DNA from: an uncultured Prevotellaceae bacterium
GTDB taxonomy: Bacteria; Bacteroidota; Bacteroidia; Bacteroidales; Muribaculaceae
Reading direction: 5' to 3'
Assembly (NCBI GenBank): GCA_900318345.1
Contig: ONKD01000012.1
Location: 62,001 to 126,000 of the forward strand
DNA length: 64,000 nt
Shown here: positions 43,121-51,927 of the stretch, in pieces
Layout: every line of letters begins with the position of its first letter
Position numbering within the stretch: the first letter of the stretch is position 1
Translations under genes and position numbers: made by a program
Notes under the pieces: generated by a model
Databases searched by the model: none
What the model saw: the letters and a program-made list of their open reading frames with translations, nothing else
What the model was told of the DNA's origin: nothing

Positions 43121-43897
43121 ATGCAGCGCCTGACGATGGTCCTGCTGCTGTGCCTCACCGCGATAACGGTGATGGCGCAGGTGCCCCCGCGCCCAAACCC
43201 GCCGCGCCTGGTCAACGATTTTGCCGGCATCCTGGGCGATTGCCAGTGGCTAGAGGACTCGCTGGAGAAGATCGCCATGGAGACCAGTAACCAGATTTGT
43301 GTGGTCACGATGGATGATTTTGGAGGCTATGACAAGGCATGGATGGCCTACAAGATCGGTCAGGAATGGGGCGTTGGCAAGAAAGACAACAACAATGGCG
43401 TTGTTATCCTCATCAAGCCTAAGACTGCCGAGAGCAAGGGTGAAGCCTTTATCGCTCCAGGCTATGGACTGGAGGGTGCCATCACCGATGGCATCAGTAC
43501 ACGCATTGTCAACCAGGAGATGATACCCTACTTCAAGGAGAATGATTACCTGGGCGGCGTGTGGGCCGGGGCACAGGTTGTGCGTGACCTCGCTGTAGGT
43601 GAGTATAACGAGGAGGACTATGCCCAGCAAGGCGACGATGATGAGCTGTTGAGCTTGATTCTCTTCATTGCTATCCTGGCCTTATTCTTCTATCTTGCCC
43701 ACAAGAATAATCAGGGCAACAACGGCAACCGCAATAATGGTGACACCGGCACCTGGGGCGGTCCCATCATCATCACCCATGGTAGCGATTGGGGCCGTGG
43801 TGGTGGCTCGTGGGGCGGCGGAGGCGGCTTCGGCGGAGGCTGGGGCGGCTTTGGCGGCGGATCCTTCGGCGGTGGCGGTGGCGGCGGTAGCTGGTAA
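43121..43897 (+). CDS. TPM-domain membrane protein 2 with Gly-rich tail
   Basis: This protein has 258 residues from MQRLTMVLLLCLTAITVMAQ, which is a signal peptide; upstream ATGs in this frame lie within the preceding gene. The TPM domain spans about 25-165: PRLVNDFAGILGDCQWLEDS, VVTMDDFGGYDKAWMAYKIG, NNGVVILIKP and APGYGLEGAITD. One membrane helix (LLSLILFIAILALFFYLA) follows, and a tail rich in Gly and Trp/Ser (GGGGFGGGWGGFGGGSFG). This is the usual form of the LemA-associated YgcG-like protein. Confidence 0.9.
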   Translation: MQRLTMVLLLCLTAITVMAQVPPRPNPPRLVNDFAGILGDCQWLEDSLEKIAMETSNQICVVTMDDFGGYDKAWMAYKIGQEWGVGKKDNNNGVVILIKPKTAESKGEAFIAPGYGLEGAITDGISTRIVNQEMIPYFKENDYLGGVWAGAQVVRDLAVGEYNEEDYAQQGDDDELLSLILFIAILALFFYLAHKNNQGNNGNRNNGDTGTWGGPIIITHGSDWGRGGGSWGGGGGFGGGWGGFGGGSFGGGGGGGSW

Positions 43898-43923
43898 AGC
43901 CTCGCTCCTACTCTAAAGTATAG

Positions 43924-43965
43924 ATTAAGGACCTTAAGGGCTATAATGCCTTTAAGGCCCTTAAT
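43924..43965 (+). terminator. Long hairpin after the lemA operon
   Basis: ATTAAGG-A-CCTTAAGGGC and GCCTTTAAGG-C-CCTTAAT pair along 17 positions with one mismatch and a 6-base loop. No T-run follows, so termination or 3'-end protection is inferred. Confidence 0.6.
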
Positions 43966-44017
43966 GATTATTAATGTAAACTCGAAGGATAAGTACTGAT
44001 AATCAGTTCAACTAGGG

Positions 44018-44193
44018 GGCTGTGTCAAAACTATGACTTGGTAAATTGACCGTGCTATCGCACGGGAAATTAATACAAATTATTTAAAAAATTAATATAA
44101 AAATTTAAATTATTTTAATTTTAATACAAAATTTGTTTAAATTTCTCGGCCGTAGGCCGATATATGTAGCGGCATTGAAATTATGACACAGCC
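44018..44193. mobile_element. MITE-like element, copy 1
   Basis: The ends are GGCTGTGTCA and its inverted form (right end AATTATGACACAGCC-like). It contains a CCGTGC-TATC-GCACGG hairpin (44050-44065), an A/T-rich core with AAATT..ACAAATTATTTAAA, and a second CGGCC-GTA-GGCCG hairpin. It has no coding capacity. It is shared in structure with the copies at 48216-48378 and 60889-61009. Confidence 0.68.
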
Positions 44194-44257
44194 TACACAG
44201 TCATATGAGAATTAACTAACTGAAAATCAATAGAGTTATCGAATTGATATTGATTTG

Positions 44258-44986
44258 TCAGACGAACAACTGCTTGAGGATGTCGGGGGAGCGCAAGGTG
44301 CCAATCGCGGCGTTGTGCAGCCGGTAATAGTTGATGATGAGGTCAAGCATGCGATTGCGCTCCTCGCGGTTGAAGCGAAAGACGCCTATGTTGGCAAATG
44401 TCATGCGCGAGAGCAGGTGGATGACTTGGGCCTCCTGTGGCGGCAAGTGCTGATGACCCTGCACGGTAGCGGGCGCGAACACGCCGTCGGTCATGTCAAA
44501 CCAGTAGCCCTGGCGGTAACTCTCCACATTGGGCTGGATGCCCAGGTGGGCACCCAAGTGGTATAGGAAACAGATGTGGAAATTGGCCACTACCTGTCCT
44601 GGCATTTGTTCCAGCAACTGCACCGACTGCTCGATGTAGCGGAAAAGGGCATCGTTGCCCTCGGGCTCCTGGATGACGTGGGTAAGCAACTCGCTGATGA
44701 ACAGTGCGATGGCGTTCTTGATGGGGTCGCTGTAGATGGTGGAGAGGGCGTAGCTACGTCGCAACTCGCGCATCATGGCCAGATCCCGACCGTGGCGCAC
44801 GGCGGCTTCCATCTCGATGAGCGATAGCGGCATGAGCAATGCATTACGCATCCGTGCCGCGTGGGTCTTGCCCTGCGGGACGGCAAACGACATGAGTCCG
44901 CGACCGTCGGTATAGACGTGCACGATATTGTGCTTGTCGCTGTAGCGAATCGTGTTCAATACAATGCCCTTTAGCTTCTCATACAT
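44258..44986 (-). CDS. recO: DNA repair protein RecO
   Basis: This protein has 242 residues from MYEKLKGIVLNTIRYSDKHN; the earlier ATG at 45013 adds nine unlikely residues. The N-terminal OB-fold (about 1-80) shows VLNTIRYSDKHNIVHVYTDG and the helical C-terminus FALL-type segments such as LGAHLGIQPNVESYRQGYWF and RMLDLIINYYRLHN. RecO works with RecF and RecR in gap repair and RecA loading. The zinc-finger Cys cluster of some RecO proteins is absent, as in many Bacteroidetes. Confidence 0.9.
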   Translation of the reverse strand: MYEKLKGIVLNTIRYSDKHNIVHVYTDGRGLMSFAVPQGKTHAARMRNALLMPLSLIEMEAAVRHGRDLAMMRELRRSYALSTIYSDPIKNAIALFISELLTHVIQEPEGNDALFRYIEQSVQLLEQMPGQVVANFHICFLYHLGAHLGIQPNVESYRQGYWFDMTDGVFAPATVQGHQHLPPQEAQVIHLLSRMTFANIGVFRFNREERNRMLDLIINYYRLHNAAIGTLRSPDILKQLFV

Positions 44987-45070
44987 GCCGCTAATATACT
45001 CATTATTTGGCATTCAAGAGGCATAAAAAGGCCAAAATCGGCACTTTTTCATCTTTTCGGGAGGTTAAAT

Positions 45071-45101
45071 TTTGTCAATTCAAAAAATGTTACTAATTTT
45101 G
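45071..45101 (+). promoter_or_regulatory. Promoter of the tRNA-Glu/rpsT unit
   Basis: TTTG (45071-45074), 19 bases, then TAATTTTG (45094-45101): a consensus Bacteroidota promoter about 31 bases upstream of the first tRNA-Glu. Confidence 0.75.
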
Positions 45102-45131
45102 CAGTCGCTTTTTCGGAAAATTTTTCCAGAG

Positions 45132-45203
45132 GGCCCATTCGTCTATCGGCTAGGACGCAAGATTTTCATTCTTGAAAGAGCAGTTCGATTCTGCTATGGG
45201 CTA
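45132..45203 (+). tRNA. tRNA-Glu (TTC), copy 1
   Basis: This 72-nt cloverleaf has acceptor GGCCCAT/ATGGGCT, D-arm GTCT...GGAC, an anticodon stem-loop CAAGA-TTTTCAT-TCTTG (anticodon TTC) and T-arm AGCAG-TTCGATT-CTGCT. The discriminator is A and no CCA is encoded. Confidence 0.96.
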
Positions 45204-45241
45204 CATTTTAACAACTAAATATCAACGTTTTATAAATAATT

Positions 45242-45502
45242 ATGGCAAACCATAAATCAGCTATTAAGAGAATCCGTCAGAGCGAGGCCCGCCGCCTTCG
45301 CAACCGTTATTACAGCAAGACCATGCGCAATGCTGTCCGCAACATTCGCAAGATGACCGACGCCAAGGAAGCCGCCGAGGCTATGCCTAGGGTAACCGCT
45401 ATGCTTGACAAGCTTGCTGGCAAGAACGTGATTTCGAAGAACAAGGCTGCGAACCTGAAGTCGAAGCTCGCTCAGCACATCAACAAGCTGAACAAAGCCT
45501 AA
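45242..45502 (+). CDS. rpsT: 30S ribosomal protein S20
   Basis: This 86-residue, very basic protein begins [20 protein letters not shown], the canonical S20 start. Three helices follow, with [25 protein letters not shown] and [18 protein letters not shown]20 binds 16S rRNA helix contacts at the base of the body. It sits between two identical tRNA-Glu genes, and the whole unit runs from one promoter to one terminator. Confidence 0.97.
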   Translation: MANHKSAIKRIRQSEARRLRNRYYSKTMRNAVRNIRKMTDAKEAAEAMPRVTAMLDKLAGKNVISKNKAANLKSKLAQHINKLNKA

Positions 45503-45548
45503 TTAATTTAGGTGGCGGTGCTCCACGTGCCGCCGTTCAGCAAGGTAT

Positions 45549-45620
45549 GGCCCATTCGTCTATCGGCTAGGACGCAAGATTTTCATTCTTGAAAGAGCAG
45601 TTCGATTCTGCTATGGGCTA
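45549..45620 (+). tRNA. tRNA-Glu (TTC), copy 2
   Basis: Identical to 45132-45203. It lies 46 bases after rpsT and 5 bases before the terminator, which suggests processing from the rpsT transcript. Confidence 0.96.
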
Positions 45621-45625
45621 CCGTT

Positions 45626-45656
45626 ACAAAGCGTTAACGCACGTTTAACGCTTTGT
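45626..45656 (+). terminator. Terminator of the tRNA-Glu/rpsT unit
   Basis: Perfect 12-base arms ACAAAGCGTTAA/TTAACGCTTTGT with a 7-base loop, followed by CTTGTGTTTTTTC. Confidence 0.78.
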
Positions 45657-45673
45657 CTTGTGTTTTTTCATAT

Positions 45674-45705
45674 TTTGGCTCAGTTATTATTTTTTCGTAA
45701 CTTTG
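45674..45705 (+). promoter_or_regulatory. thyA promoter
   Basis: TTTG (45674-45677), 20 bases, then TAACTTTG (45698-45705), 25 bases upstream of the thyA start. Confidence 0.7.
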
Positions 45706-45730
45706 TGCCCATCAATCAAAGCATAACCTG

Positions 45731-46525
45731 ATGAGACAATACCTAGACCTGATCAAGCATGTGATGGAGCACGGTGTGGACAAGGAGGACCGCACGGGCA
45801 CTGGAACGCGCAGTGTGTTTGGCTATCAGTTGCGTTGCAACCTGGCAGACGGTTTCCCCTTGCTCACGACGAAAAAAGTGCATCTCAAGTCCATCATCTA
45901 CGAGTTGTTGTGGTTCCTGCGCGGTGACACCAATGTGCGCTGGCTGCAGGAGCATGGCGTGCGCATTTGGAACGAGTGGGCCGACGAGAACGGTGACTTG
46001 GGGCCCGTTTACGGGAGCCAGTGGCGCGCATGGCCCGACGGCCATGGCGGTACCATCGACCAGATTGCCCAAGTCATTGACCAGATAGAAAAGACACCCG
46101 ACAGCCGTCGCATCATGGTGAGCGCGTGGAACGTGGCCGAGGTGCCCACGATGAAGTTGCCGCCTTGCCACTCACTGTTTCAGTTCTATGTGGCTCAGGG
46201 CAAGTTGAGCCTGCAGCTATATCAGCGCAGCGCCGACCTGTTCCTGGGTGTGCCGTTCAACATCGCCAGCTATGCGCTGTTGTTGATGATGGTGGCCCAT
46301 GTTACGGGCTTGGAGCCGGGCGAGTTTATCCACACCTTTGGCGACGCCCACATCTACCGTAACCATTTTGACCAAATCAGGGAGCAGCTCTCGCGTGAGC
46401 CGCGACCGCTGCCGCGCATGGTGCTCAACCCCGAGGTCAAGAGCATCTTTGATTACAAGTATGAGGACTTCACCCTTGAGGGCTACGATCCATGGCCCGC
46501 TATCAAGGGCGTTGTTTCGGTCTAA
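45731..46525 (+). CDS. thyA: Thymidylate synthase
   Basis: This protein has 264 residues, exactly the usual bacterial length. The catalytic Cys is at about 146 in [11 protein letters not shown]. Other conserved blocks are [64 protein letters not shown] and [17 protein letters not shown] [18 protein letters not shown]. It methylates dUMP to dTMP using methylene-tetrahydrofolate. folA follows 42 bases downstream, so dihydrofolate made here is recycled by the next gene's product. Confidence 0.98.
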   Translation: MRQYLDLIKHVMEHGVDKEDRTGTGTRSVFGYQLRCNLADGFPLLTTKKVHLKSIIYELLWFLRGDTNVRWLQEHGVRIWNEWADENGDLGPVYGSQWRAWPDGHGGTIDQIAQVIDQIEKTPDSRRIMVSAWNVAEVPTMKLPPCHSLFQFYVAQGKLSLQLYQRSADLFLGVPFNIASYALLLMMVAHVTGLEPGEFIHTFGDAHIYRNHFDQIREQLSREPRPLPRMVLNPEVKSIFDYKYEDFTLEGYDPWPAIKGVVSV

Positions 46526-46567
46526 TCAGCGCTGGTTAGAGGTTAAAGGTTAAAGGTTAAAGAGGAG

Positions 46568-47065
46568 ATGAAAATGATACATGCGATAGTGGCGATTGAC
46601 GAGAATGGAGCCATCGGGCGCCAGGGCGAGTTATTATGCTACTTGCCAGCCGATATGCGCCATTTCAAGGAAGTGACAATGGGCAACAGCATCGTCATGG
46701 GACGCAAGACCTTTGAGTCGTTCCCGCGCCGCCCGCTTCCTGGTAGGCAGAACATCGTCATCACCCGTGACCCGAAGTGGGCTTATCCTGGTGTGACCGT
46801 TGCCCATAACCTTGACGAAGCCATCACCGCTGCCCAAACCGAGACCGTATTTATTATAGGTGGGGCGCAGATCTATGAATTGGCATTGCCACGGGTTGAG
46901 GTGTTGCACCTCACCCGCATCCACGCTCGCTGGGCGAGTGCCGACGCGTTTTTCCCCGCCTTGGACATGAGCCAGTGGCAGGAAGTGGACCGCGAGCACC
47001 ACGGGAGCGACCACCGCAACGCCTACGAGTTTGACTTTATCACCCTAAAACGACGAAAGCCATGA
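46568..47065 (+). CDS. folA: Dihydrofolate reductase
   Basis: This 165-residue protein has the DHFR fold: HAIVAIDENGAIGRQGELLC (substrate and cofactor loop), LPADMRHFKEVTMGNSIVMG, RKTFESFPRRPLPGRQNIVI, and VFIIGGAQIYELALP near 95-109. It regenerates tetrahydrofolate from the dihydrofolate formed by ThyA. Its stop overlaps the lpxB start by 4 bases. The start at MKMIHAIV is 2 residues earlier than the alternative MIHAIV; both fit. Confidence 0.95.
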   Translation: MKMIHAIVAIDENGAIGRQGELLCYLPADMRHFKEVTMGNSIVMGRKTFESFPRRPLPGRQNIVITRDPKWAYPGVTVAHNLDEAITAAQTETVFIIGGAQIYELALPRVEVLHLTRIHARWASADAFFPALDMSQWQEVDREHHGSDHRNAYEFDFITLKRRKP

Positions 47066-48189
47066 AGTATTTCCTCATCGCCGGTGAGGCCTCGGGTGAC
47101 CTCCATGCCTCTCACCTGATGGCATCGCTCAAGCAGCAAGATCAGCAGGCCGAGTTCCGTTTCCTGGGTGGAGACTTGATGGAGGCCCAAGCGGGGACAC
47201 AAGCCATCATTCATTACCGCGACATGGCCTATATGGGCTTCATGGACGTGATTAAGCATTTGGGCAAGATCTTGGGTTTCCTGGGAACGGCGCGCCGCGC
47301 CATCGACGATTGGAAGCCCGACGCTGTGATTTTGGTCGATTATCCGTCATTTAATCTCAAGGTGGCTAAGTTTGCCCACAATCTTGGCATACAGGTGCAT
47401 TATTTCATTTCGCCCAAGGTGTGGGTGTGGAAACAGTGGCGTGTGCGTGACATCCGCCGCTATGTTGACCACATGTATTGCATTCTGCCCTTTGAGCCCG
47501 AGTGGTACAGCAAGCACGGTTACCAGGCAAAATATGTGGGCAACCCCACGGTGCAAGAGGTGGCGCAAGCCAAGGAGAAATTTCCCGTTTTTGCCGATTT
47601 CATCGAAGATTTCGGCCTTGTTGACCGTCCCATTATTGCCCTTGTCCCCGGTTCGCGCGTGCGTGAAATCCGCGATAATCTGCCGCTGATGCTGCAGGCC
47701 GCCGCGCGACATCCCGAATATCAAGCCGTAGTGGCGGGAGCACCCAATATCGAGGACGCGCTCTATCGCGAGGTGATGGGCGATGCCAGTGTTCCCGTCT
47801 TGCGTGACGCGACCTATCAGCTGGTTTATCATGCCAGGGCCGCACTGGTGACATCGGGCACCGCAACCCTCGAGACCGCCTTGTTGGGCACGCCGCAGGT
47901 CGCCTGTTACCGCTTTAATGGCAGCCAGTGGTCCTATCGGTTCTATCGTCGTCTGTTAAGCGGCAAATATGTCACGCTGCCCAACCTTATCCTTGATGAA
48001 GCTGTTATTCCCGAGTTGCTGATGCACCTGTGTACCGTGGACAGCATCGATACCCACTTGGCGCAACTGCTGGCTGATTCGGCCGAGCGAACTGCCCAGC
48101 TCGACGGATACCGCCGACTTGCCGACCGCCTGGGCACCAACGTCTGCACCGATACCGCCGCCCAAATGATTGTGGCCAGAACAAAATGA
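47062..48189 (+). CDS. lpxB: Lipid-A-disaccharide synthase
   Basis: This 375-residue protein starts MKYFLIAGEASGDLHASHLM, the hallmark of LpxB. Other family segments are VILVDYPSFNLKVAKFAH, YFISPKVWVWKQWRVRDIRR, CILPFEPEWYSKHGYQAKYV, LVPGSRVREIRDNLPLML and VTSGTATLETALLGTPQVAC. It joins UDP-diacylglucosamine and lipid X in lipid A synthesis. It is coupled to folA by an ATGA overlap, an unexpected pairing of folate and envelope genes that seems to be positional only. Confidence 0.97.
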   Translation: MKYFLIAGEASGDLHASHLMASLKQQDQQAEFRFLGGDLMEAQAGTQAIIHYRDMAYMGFMDVIKHLGKILGFLGTARRAIDDWKPDAVILVDYPSFNLKVAKFAHNLGIQVHYFISPKVWVWKQWRVRDIRRYVDHMYCILPFEPEWYSKHGYQAKYVGNPTVQEVAQAKEKFPVFADFIEDFGLVDRPIIALVPGSRVREIRDNLPLMLQAAARHPEYQAVVAGAPNIEDALYREVMGDASVPVLRDATYQLVYHARAALVTSGTATLETALLGTPQVACYRFNGSQWSYRFYRRLLSGKYVTLPNLILDEAVIPELLMHLCTVDSIDTHLAQLLADSAERTAQLDGYRRLADRLGTNVCTDTAAQMIVARTK

Positions 48190-48215
48190 TGACAGATTAA
48201 TGTTATTAAGATTGT

Positions 48216-48378
48216 AGGGGGTGTGTCATAATTATGACTTGGTTAAGTGATCGTGCTATCGCACGAGAAATTTAAACAAATTATTAAAAATAGATAAAAA
48301 TTTTAATGCAAAATTTGTTTTAATTTTCCGTCCGAAGGGCGGTTAAAATTCCAGCAGTTGAATTATGACACTCCCTCC
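48216..48378. mobile_element. MITE-like element, copy 2
   Basis: The ends are GGGGGTGTGTCATAATT and GGAGGGAGTGTCATAATT (the right end read in reverse). The internal hairpin TCGTGC-TATC-GCACGA (48251-48266) corresponds to that of copy 1. The A/T-rich core is shorter, with AAATTTAAACAAATTATT and a CCGTCC-GAAG-GGGCGG-like hairpin near the right end. No open frame is present. Confidence 0.68.
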
Positions 48379-48408
48379 AATTGTTAGGCATTATCAAGGC
48401 ACCGCCCT

Positions 48409-48434
48409 AGAGACGCAAGATTTTGAGTCTCTAC
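48409..48434. repeat. Degenerate palindrome related to 31745-31770
   Basis: TAGAGACGCAAGATTTTGAG, then TCTCTA: the same outline as the perfect palindrome at 31745-31770, with two or three changes. It lies just outside MITE copy 2 and before the thioesterase gene. Confidence 0.55.
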
Positions 48435-48446
48435 ATGGCTGATTCT

Positions 48447-48926
48447 TTAAGAAATAGCTTCTTCCTCGGTGAGGCAGGCAGTAAAGCCCATTTCCTGTGA
48501 ACGCTCCTTGTCAAACATGCAGTAGGTCACATTGCCCTCGTCGCATAGGCGGCCCTGGCTGTCGTGCAGGGTGACGTGGACCGTGTAGTAGTTGCGCACG
48601 TTGCCAGTGATGCGTCCGCGCAGGGTGATTTGCGGATCACGTGTGGAAACGGGTCGGCGGAATTTCACCTCCAGTTTGGTGGTGACTCCGGCCAGTTGCA
48701 GGCGACGTGAAAGGACCCAGTTGGCGAGTTCGTCGATGAGGGTACTGATGATGCCGCCGTGCAGTGTCTCGACCCATCCGTCATAGTTGAGGCAGGGCGA
48801 CCAAGTGGTGACGACTTCCTCGTCGTCCTCCCAAAATTCCAGGTGCAGGCCGATGGGATTAGTCGGGCTGCAGCCGAAGCAGTTGTAACCCTCCTTGTCG
48901 AGGTATGGATTGATGAGTTTCTTCAT
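48447..48926 (-). CDS. PaaI-type hotdog thioesterase
   Basis: This 159-residue protein begins MKKLINPYLDKEGYNCFGCS, with a family-typical N-terminus that includes CFGCSPTNPIGL. The hotdog motif is at about 54-75 (VETLHGGIISTLIDELANWV, where HGGxxxxLxDE is the active-site region). The remaining strands end CMFDKE. Such enzymes hydrolyse aromatic or acyl-CoA thioesters. It starts 21 bases before the end of the BASS transporter gene on the same strand, so they may share a transcript. Confidence 0.87.
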   Translation of the reverse strand: MKKLINPYLDKEGYNCFGCSPTNPIGLHLEFWEDDEEVVTTWSPCLNYDGWVETLHGGIISTLIDELANWVLSRRLQLAGVTTKLEVKFRRPVSTRDPQITLRGRITGNVRNYYTVHVTLHDSQGRLCDEGNVTYCMFDKERSQEMGFTACLTEEEAIS

Positions 48927-48947
48927 AACTGATTAAATAATATTTCC

Positions 48948-49940
48948 TTAGCCTCTTTGCGCCTTAGCGTGAGGTTTAGATTGTCGTTCAGTGACTTTTC
49001 GGTGATGCCAGATCTCAAGGCTGTTGATGGCGTTTTGCCACAGGATGTAACAGCCGGGACCAGCCACCGACAGGGGACTGAGGTAAGTATAGGCAATCCA
49101 CACGGCAAAGGCGGTGTTCTTTTGGCCCAAACCCTGGCCACTCTCGATGACGGTGCCGAAGAAGTGGCCGATGTAACGTCCCACCGCGAACTGCGCCAGG
49201 CAGATGAGCAACGACACCACGGCGATGGTGATGAGGAACACCACAGGAGCCCCGCTGTTGATGATGTTCTTCACGGTGCAGCCTGTGACGATGGTCAGCG
49301 AGATGCCCCACATGTAGAAGGACAGGTCCTGGATGGCGACCAGACGTTGCTGCACGCGCGGCAGGTAGTGCTTGACCAGATAGGCACCAATCAGTGGCAG
49401 CACGAGCACGAGGAAAACCTTGTACATGATCATGCCAAAGGCGACCCAGAAACTGATGTCCACCCCCTTGTCGATGAGCGGGAACACGACGGGCACCGCT
49501 ACCACAGTCACGAGGTTGGACAGGAAAACATAGGTGGTCATCGTCTCGAGGTTGCCGCCCAACTTGCCCGTCACCACGGGTGCTGCGCTGGCTCCCGGGC
49601 AGATGACGCACGTCAAGATGCCCTCCATGAGAATGAGGTCCTTGCCCTGCATGTTAAAGCCGATGATGAGTGCGGTGATGAGCACGATGAACAGCAGTTG
49701 GAACACCGTGACCCACAAGTGCCACATCGCGGGCCGCATCTTGTGGAAATCCACGCGCAGGAATGTCGTGAACAGGATGAGGCTCATGAACAGCGGCAGG
49801 ATGGTGTCGAATATCGGCTCCATCACCTCGCTCACCGGGTCGAGTGCCCGCACCCAGTAAAATATCAGGTAGATGACCGTGCCCGATACGATGGCGCTGG
49901 GCAAGGTCCAATTCTTCAGAAAGTCAATTATGGTTTTCAT
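48948..49940 (-). CDS. Bile acid:sodium symporter (BASS) family transporter
   Basis: This 330-residue protein has ten predicted membrane helices with BASS features: DTILPLFMSLILFTTFLRVD, the ECVICPGASAAP-like crossing (LTCVICPGASAAPVVTGKLG, about 110-129), and a second crossing near SGQGLGQKNTAFAVWIAYTY, with Gln/Asn/Thr that could bind Na+. The substrate is unknown and need not be bile acid. The C-terminal 25 residues are basic (HHRKVTERQSKPHAKAQRG). The gene is 21 bases upstream of the thioesterase gene. Confidence 0.83.
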   Translation of the reverse strand: MKTIIDFLKNWTLPSAIVSGTVIYLIFYWVRALDPVSEVMEPIFDTILPLFMSLILFTTFLRVDFHKMRPAMWHLWVTVFQLLFIVLITALIIGFNMQGKDLILMEGILTCVICPGASAAPVVTGKLGGNLETMTTYVFLSNLVTVVAVPVVFPLIDKGVDISFWVAFGMIMYKVFLVLVLPLIGAYLVKHYLPRVQQRLVAIQDLSFYMWGISLTIVTGCTVKNIINSGAPVVFLITIAVVSLLICLAQFAVGRYIGHFFGTVIESGQGLGQKNTAFAVWIAYTYLSPLSVAGPGCYILWQNAINSLEIWHHRKVTERQSKPHAKAQRG

Positions 49941-49992
49941 TATGGCGGCAAAATTACTAAATTACCGCCAACTGCGGGCTATAGGGTTGATT

Positions 49993-50028
49993 AAAAAGCT
50001 GGCAAGACCGTGGTCTCGCCAGCTTTTT
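49993..50028. terminator. Bidirectional terminator
   Basis: AAAAAGCTGGC and GCCAGCTTTTT, with an inner AGACC/GGTCT stem, give about 16 base pairs with T-runs on both strands. It ends the rubrerythrin transcript and lies upstream of the BASS gene. Confidence 0.8.
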
Positions 50029-50048
50029 GTGCCATTGGGCGGAGATTT

Positions 50049-50591
50049 TTAGTAGTTCTCGGCTTTGATCTGGAAGTAAGCGCGCGGATGGTTGCACACG
50101 GGGCACATCTCGGGGGCCTTCTTGCCGATGACCACGTGACCGCAGTTGCTGCACTGCCAGATGGTGTCGCCGTCGCGCGAGAAGACGATGTCCTGCTTGA
50201 TGTTGTTGAGCAGCTTCAGGTAGCGCTCCTCGTGCAGTTTCTCGATGGCGGCAACGCCCTCCATCTGCTCAGCAATCTCGATAAAGCCTTCCTCGCGGGC
50301 CTCTTCGGCCATGCGCTTGTACATGTCGGTCCACTCGAAGTTCTCACCGGCTGCGGCGTCCTCGAGGTTCTCAAGGGTGCCCTTCACAGCGCCACCCTGC
50401 AGCAGCTTGAACCACAACTTGGCGTGCTCCTTCTCCTGATTGGCGGTTTCCTCAAAGATGGCAGCAATCTGCACATAGCCGTCCTTCTTGGCCTTGGAGG
50501 CATAGTAAGTGTACTTGTTGCGTGCCTGACTCTCGCCGGCAAAGGCTTCCATCAGATTCTTCTCGGTCTTGGTTCCTTTCAACTCTTTCAT
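50049..50591 (-). CDS. Rubrerythrin
   Basis: This 180-residue protein has a ferritin-like diiron domain (about 1-140): [40 protein letters not shown] (ExxH), [20 protein letters not shown] and [16 protein letters not shown]-terminal rubredoxin-like iron site follows ([20 protein letters not shown], about 148-167). Rubrerythrins reduce hydrogen peroxide in anaerobes, so this fits an oxygen-sensitive gut lifestyle. TACCTTTG on the minus strand (50643-50650) gives a leader of about 45 bases. Confidence 0.96.
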   Translation of the reverse strand: MKELKGTKTEKNLMEAFAGESQARNKYTYYASKAKKDGYVQIAAIFEETANQEKEHAKLWFKLLQGGAVKGTLENLEDAAAGENFEWTDMYKRMAEEAREEGFIEIAEQMEGVAAIEKLHEERYLKLLNNIKQDIVFSRDGDTIWQCSNCGHVVIGKKAPEMCPVCNHPRAYFQIKAENY

Positions 50592-50909
50592 TGTGATAGT
50601 GATAGTTAAGTTATTAATTGAACATTTTTGATATCGATGCTACAAAGGTAGTTCAAGCCGAAGATAAAAACAAATGAATCCATTGTTTTTTTAAACAACG
50701 AAAACAACATAAAAAATTACGAATTACACGAATTGAACGAAGGAATCCTCTTCCTGGCCTCCCACGCTAAGGCGCGAAGCCGCTAAGAATTTAATGGGGC
50801 ATCCGCGCTCTCATCCGTCCACGAATTAAATTAATTGGCATCTGCGTTCTTAAAATACTACGGATTTATCTGATATATCTGAGGGATGGCGCTTACAAAT
50901 CCACGCTAG
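50592..50909. other. Intergenic gap with degraded repeats
   Basis: No gene is seen. The gap holds the rubrerythrin promoter, a copy of the 'aattacgaattacacgaatt' family sequence near 50713 (related to the long hairpins at 54119 and 56711), a 'gaggcatccgc'-like fragment near 50797 and a TATATCTGA-type repeat near 50870. Confidence 0.5.
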
Positions 50910-51917
50910 CTAGTGGTTGTATTCCTGGCGCAGGGGATAGGTGTTGCGCAGTGACTCGAAGTTGGCGGGAGCGGCTTTGAGGGCGGCAGTGTCGGCCATG
51001 ATGTCGTAGCTGGCGGCGATGCCGTCGAGGGTGACCTGTGCGGCGCCTGTAGCGGGTGCGTCAATCGTGGGGAAGGGGATGTCCCAGCCGTAAAACTCAT
51101 TCAAGGCCTCGAGCATCATGGCGGTGCCGCGCTGCTTGCCCTCACGGCTGTAGCCGGCAATGTGCGGTGTGGCTACGACGCATCTGTCTAGCAGCGGCAA
51201 CGATATGGCGGGTTCGTTCTCCCAGCAGTCGAGGGCGATGTCGCCATGCCAGCTCAGCAGGGCGGCATTGTTGGCGATGGGGCCGCGGGCGGCATTCATG
51301 ATCAGGCGGCAGCGCGACAGCCCGTTCAGGAAGGCTGTGTTACACAGGTGCCACGTGGGCCACTGGCCGTCGCGGGTGATGGGGGTGTGGAAGGTGATGA
51401 TGTCACAACGGCGTTGCAGCTCGTCAAGCGACAGGAATTGCTCGTTTGACAAGCCTTCTCTGTGTTCCCTGGGCGGGTCGTTGAGAAGAACGGTGAAGCC
51501 CAGTTGGCTGGCCCAGCGGGCGACGATGGAGCCGATGTGGCCCACACCGACGATGCCCAGGGTGAGACCATCGGGGCTGGTGATGCCGCGCTGCTGCATC
51601 CAGGCATGAATGGCGGTGAAGACCCATTGGGCGACGGCGGGCGCATTGCAGCCCGGAGCGTTGCGAACGGTGATGTCGTGCTTGTCGCAGTAGTCGAGGT
51701 CGATGTGGTCGGTGCCGATGGTCGCCGACCCGATGAATCGCACGCGGCTGCCGTCGAGCAGGGCGGCATTGCAGCGGGTGCGGGTGCGCACGATGAGCGC
51801 GTCGGCGTCGCGCACGGCCTCAGGAGTGAACTCCACGGGCTCGAGGTAATCGACCGAGGCAAACGGATCAATCAACCCACGGATGTGCGGAATATGGCTC
51901 TCGACAATAACTCTCAT
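50910..51917 (-). CDS. pdxB: Erythronate-4-phosphate dehydrogenase
   Basis: This 335-residue protein is a D-2-hydroxyacid dehydrogenase: MRVIVESHIPHIRGLIDPFA, FIGSATIGTDHIDLDYC, then LGIVGVGHIGSIVARWA (NAD-binding GxGxxG, about 125) and DCWENEPAISLPLLDRC. Its short C-terminal tail is near the minimum length for the family. PdxB oxidises 4-phosphoerythronate in pyridoxal phosphate synthesis. It starts 10 bases downstream of the end of the YhcG nuclease gene, so the two are co-directional, but the composition differs. Confidence 0.92.
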   Translation of the reverse strand: MRVIVESHIPHIRGLIDPFASVDYLEPVEFTPEAVRDADALIVRTRTRCNAALLDGSRVRFIGSATIGTDHIDLDYCDKHDITVRNAPGCNAPAVAQWVFTAIHAWMQQRGITSPDGLTLGIVGVGHIGSIVARWASQLGFTVLLNDPPREHREGLSNEQFLSLDELQRRCDIITFHTPITRDGQWPTWHLCNTAFLNGLSRCRLIMNAARGPIANNAALLSWHGDIALDCWENEPAISLPLLDRCVVATPHIAGYSREGKQRGTAMMLEALNEFYGWDIPFPTIDAPATGAAQVTLDGIAASYDIMADTAALKAAPANFESLRNTYPLRQEYNH

Positions 51918-51927
51918 GACAGTTATT

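Noticed and set aside
44018..48378. Insertion sequence with its own transposase
   Set aside because: Neither copy of the element contains a frame long enough for a transposase, and no transposase domain occurs anywhere in the window.
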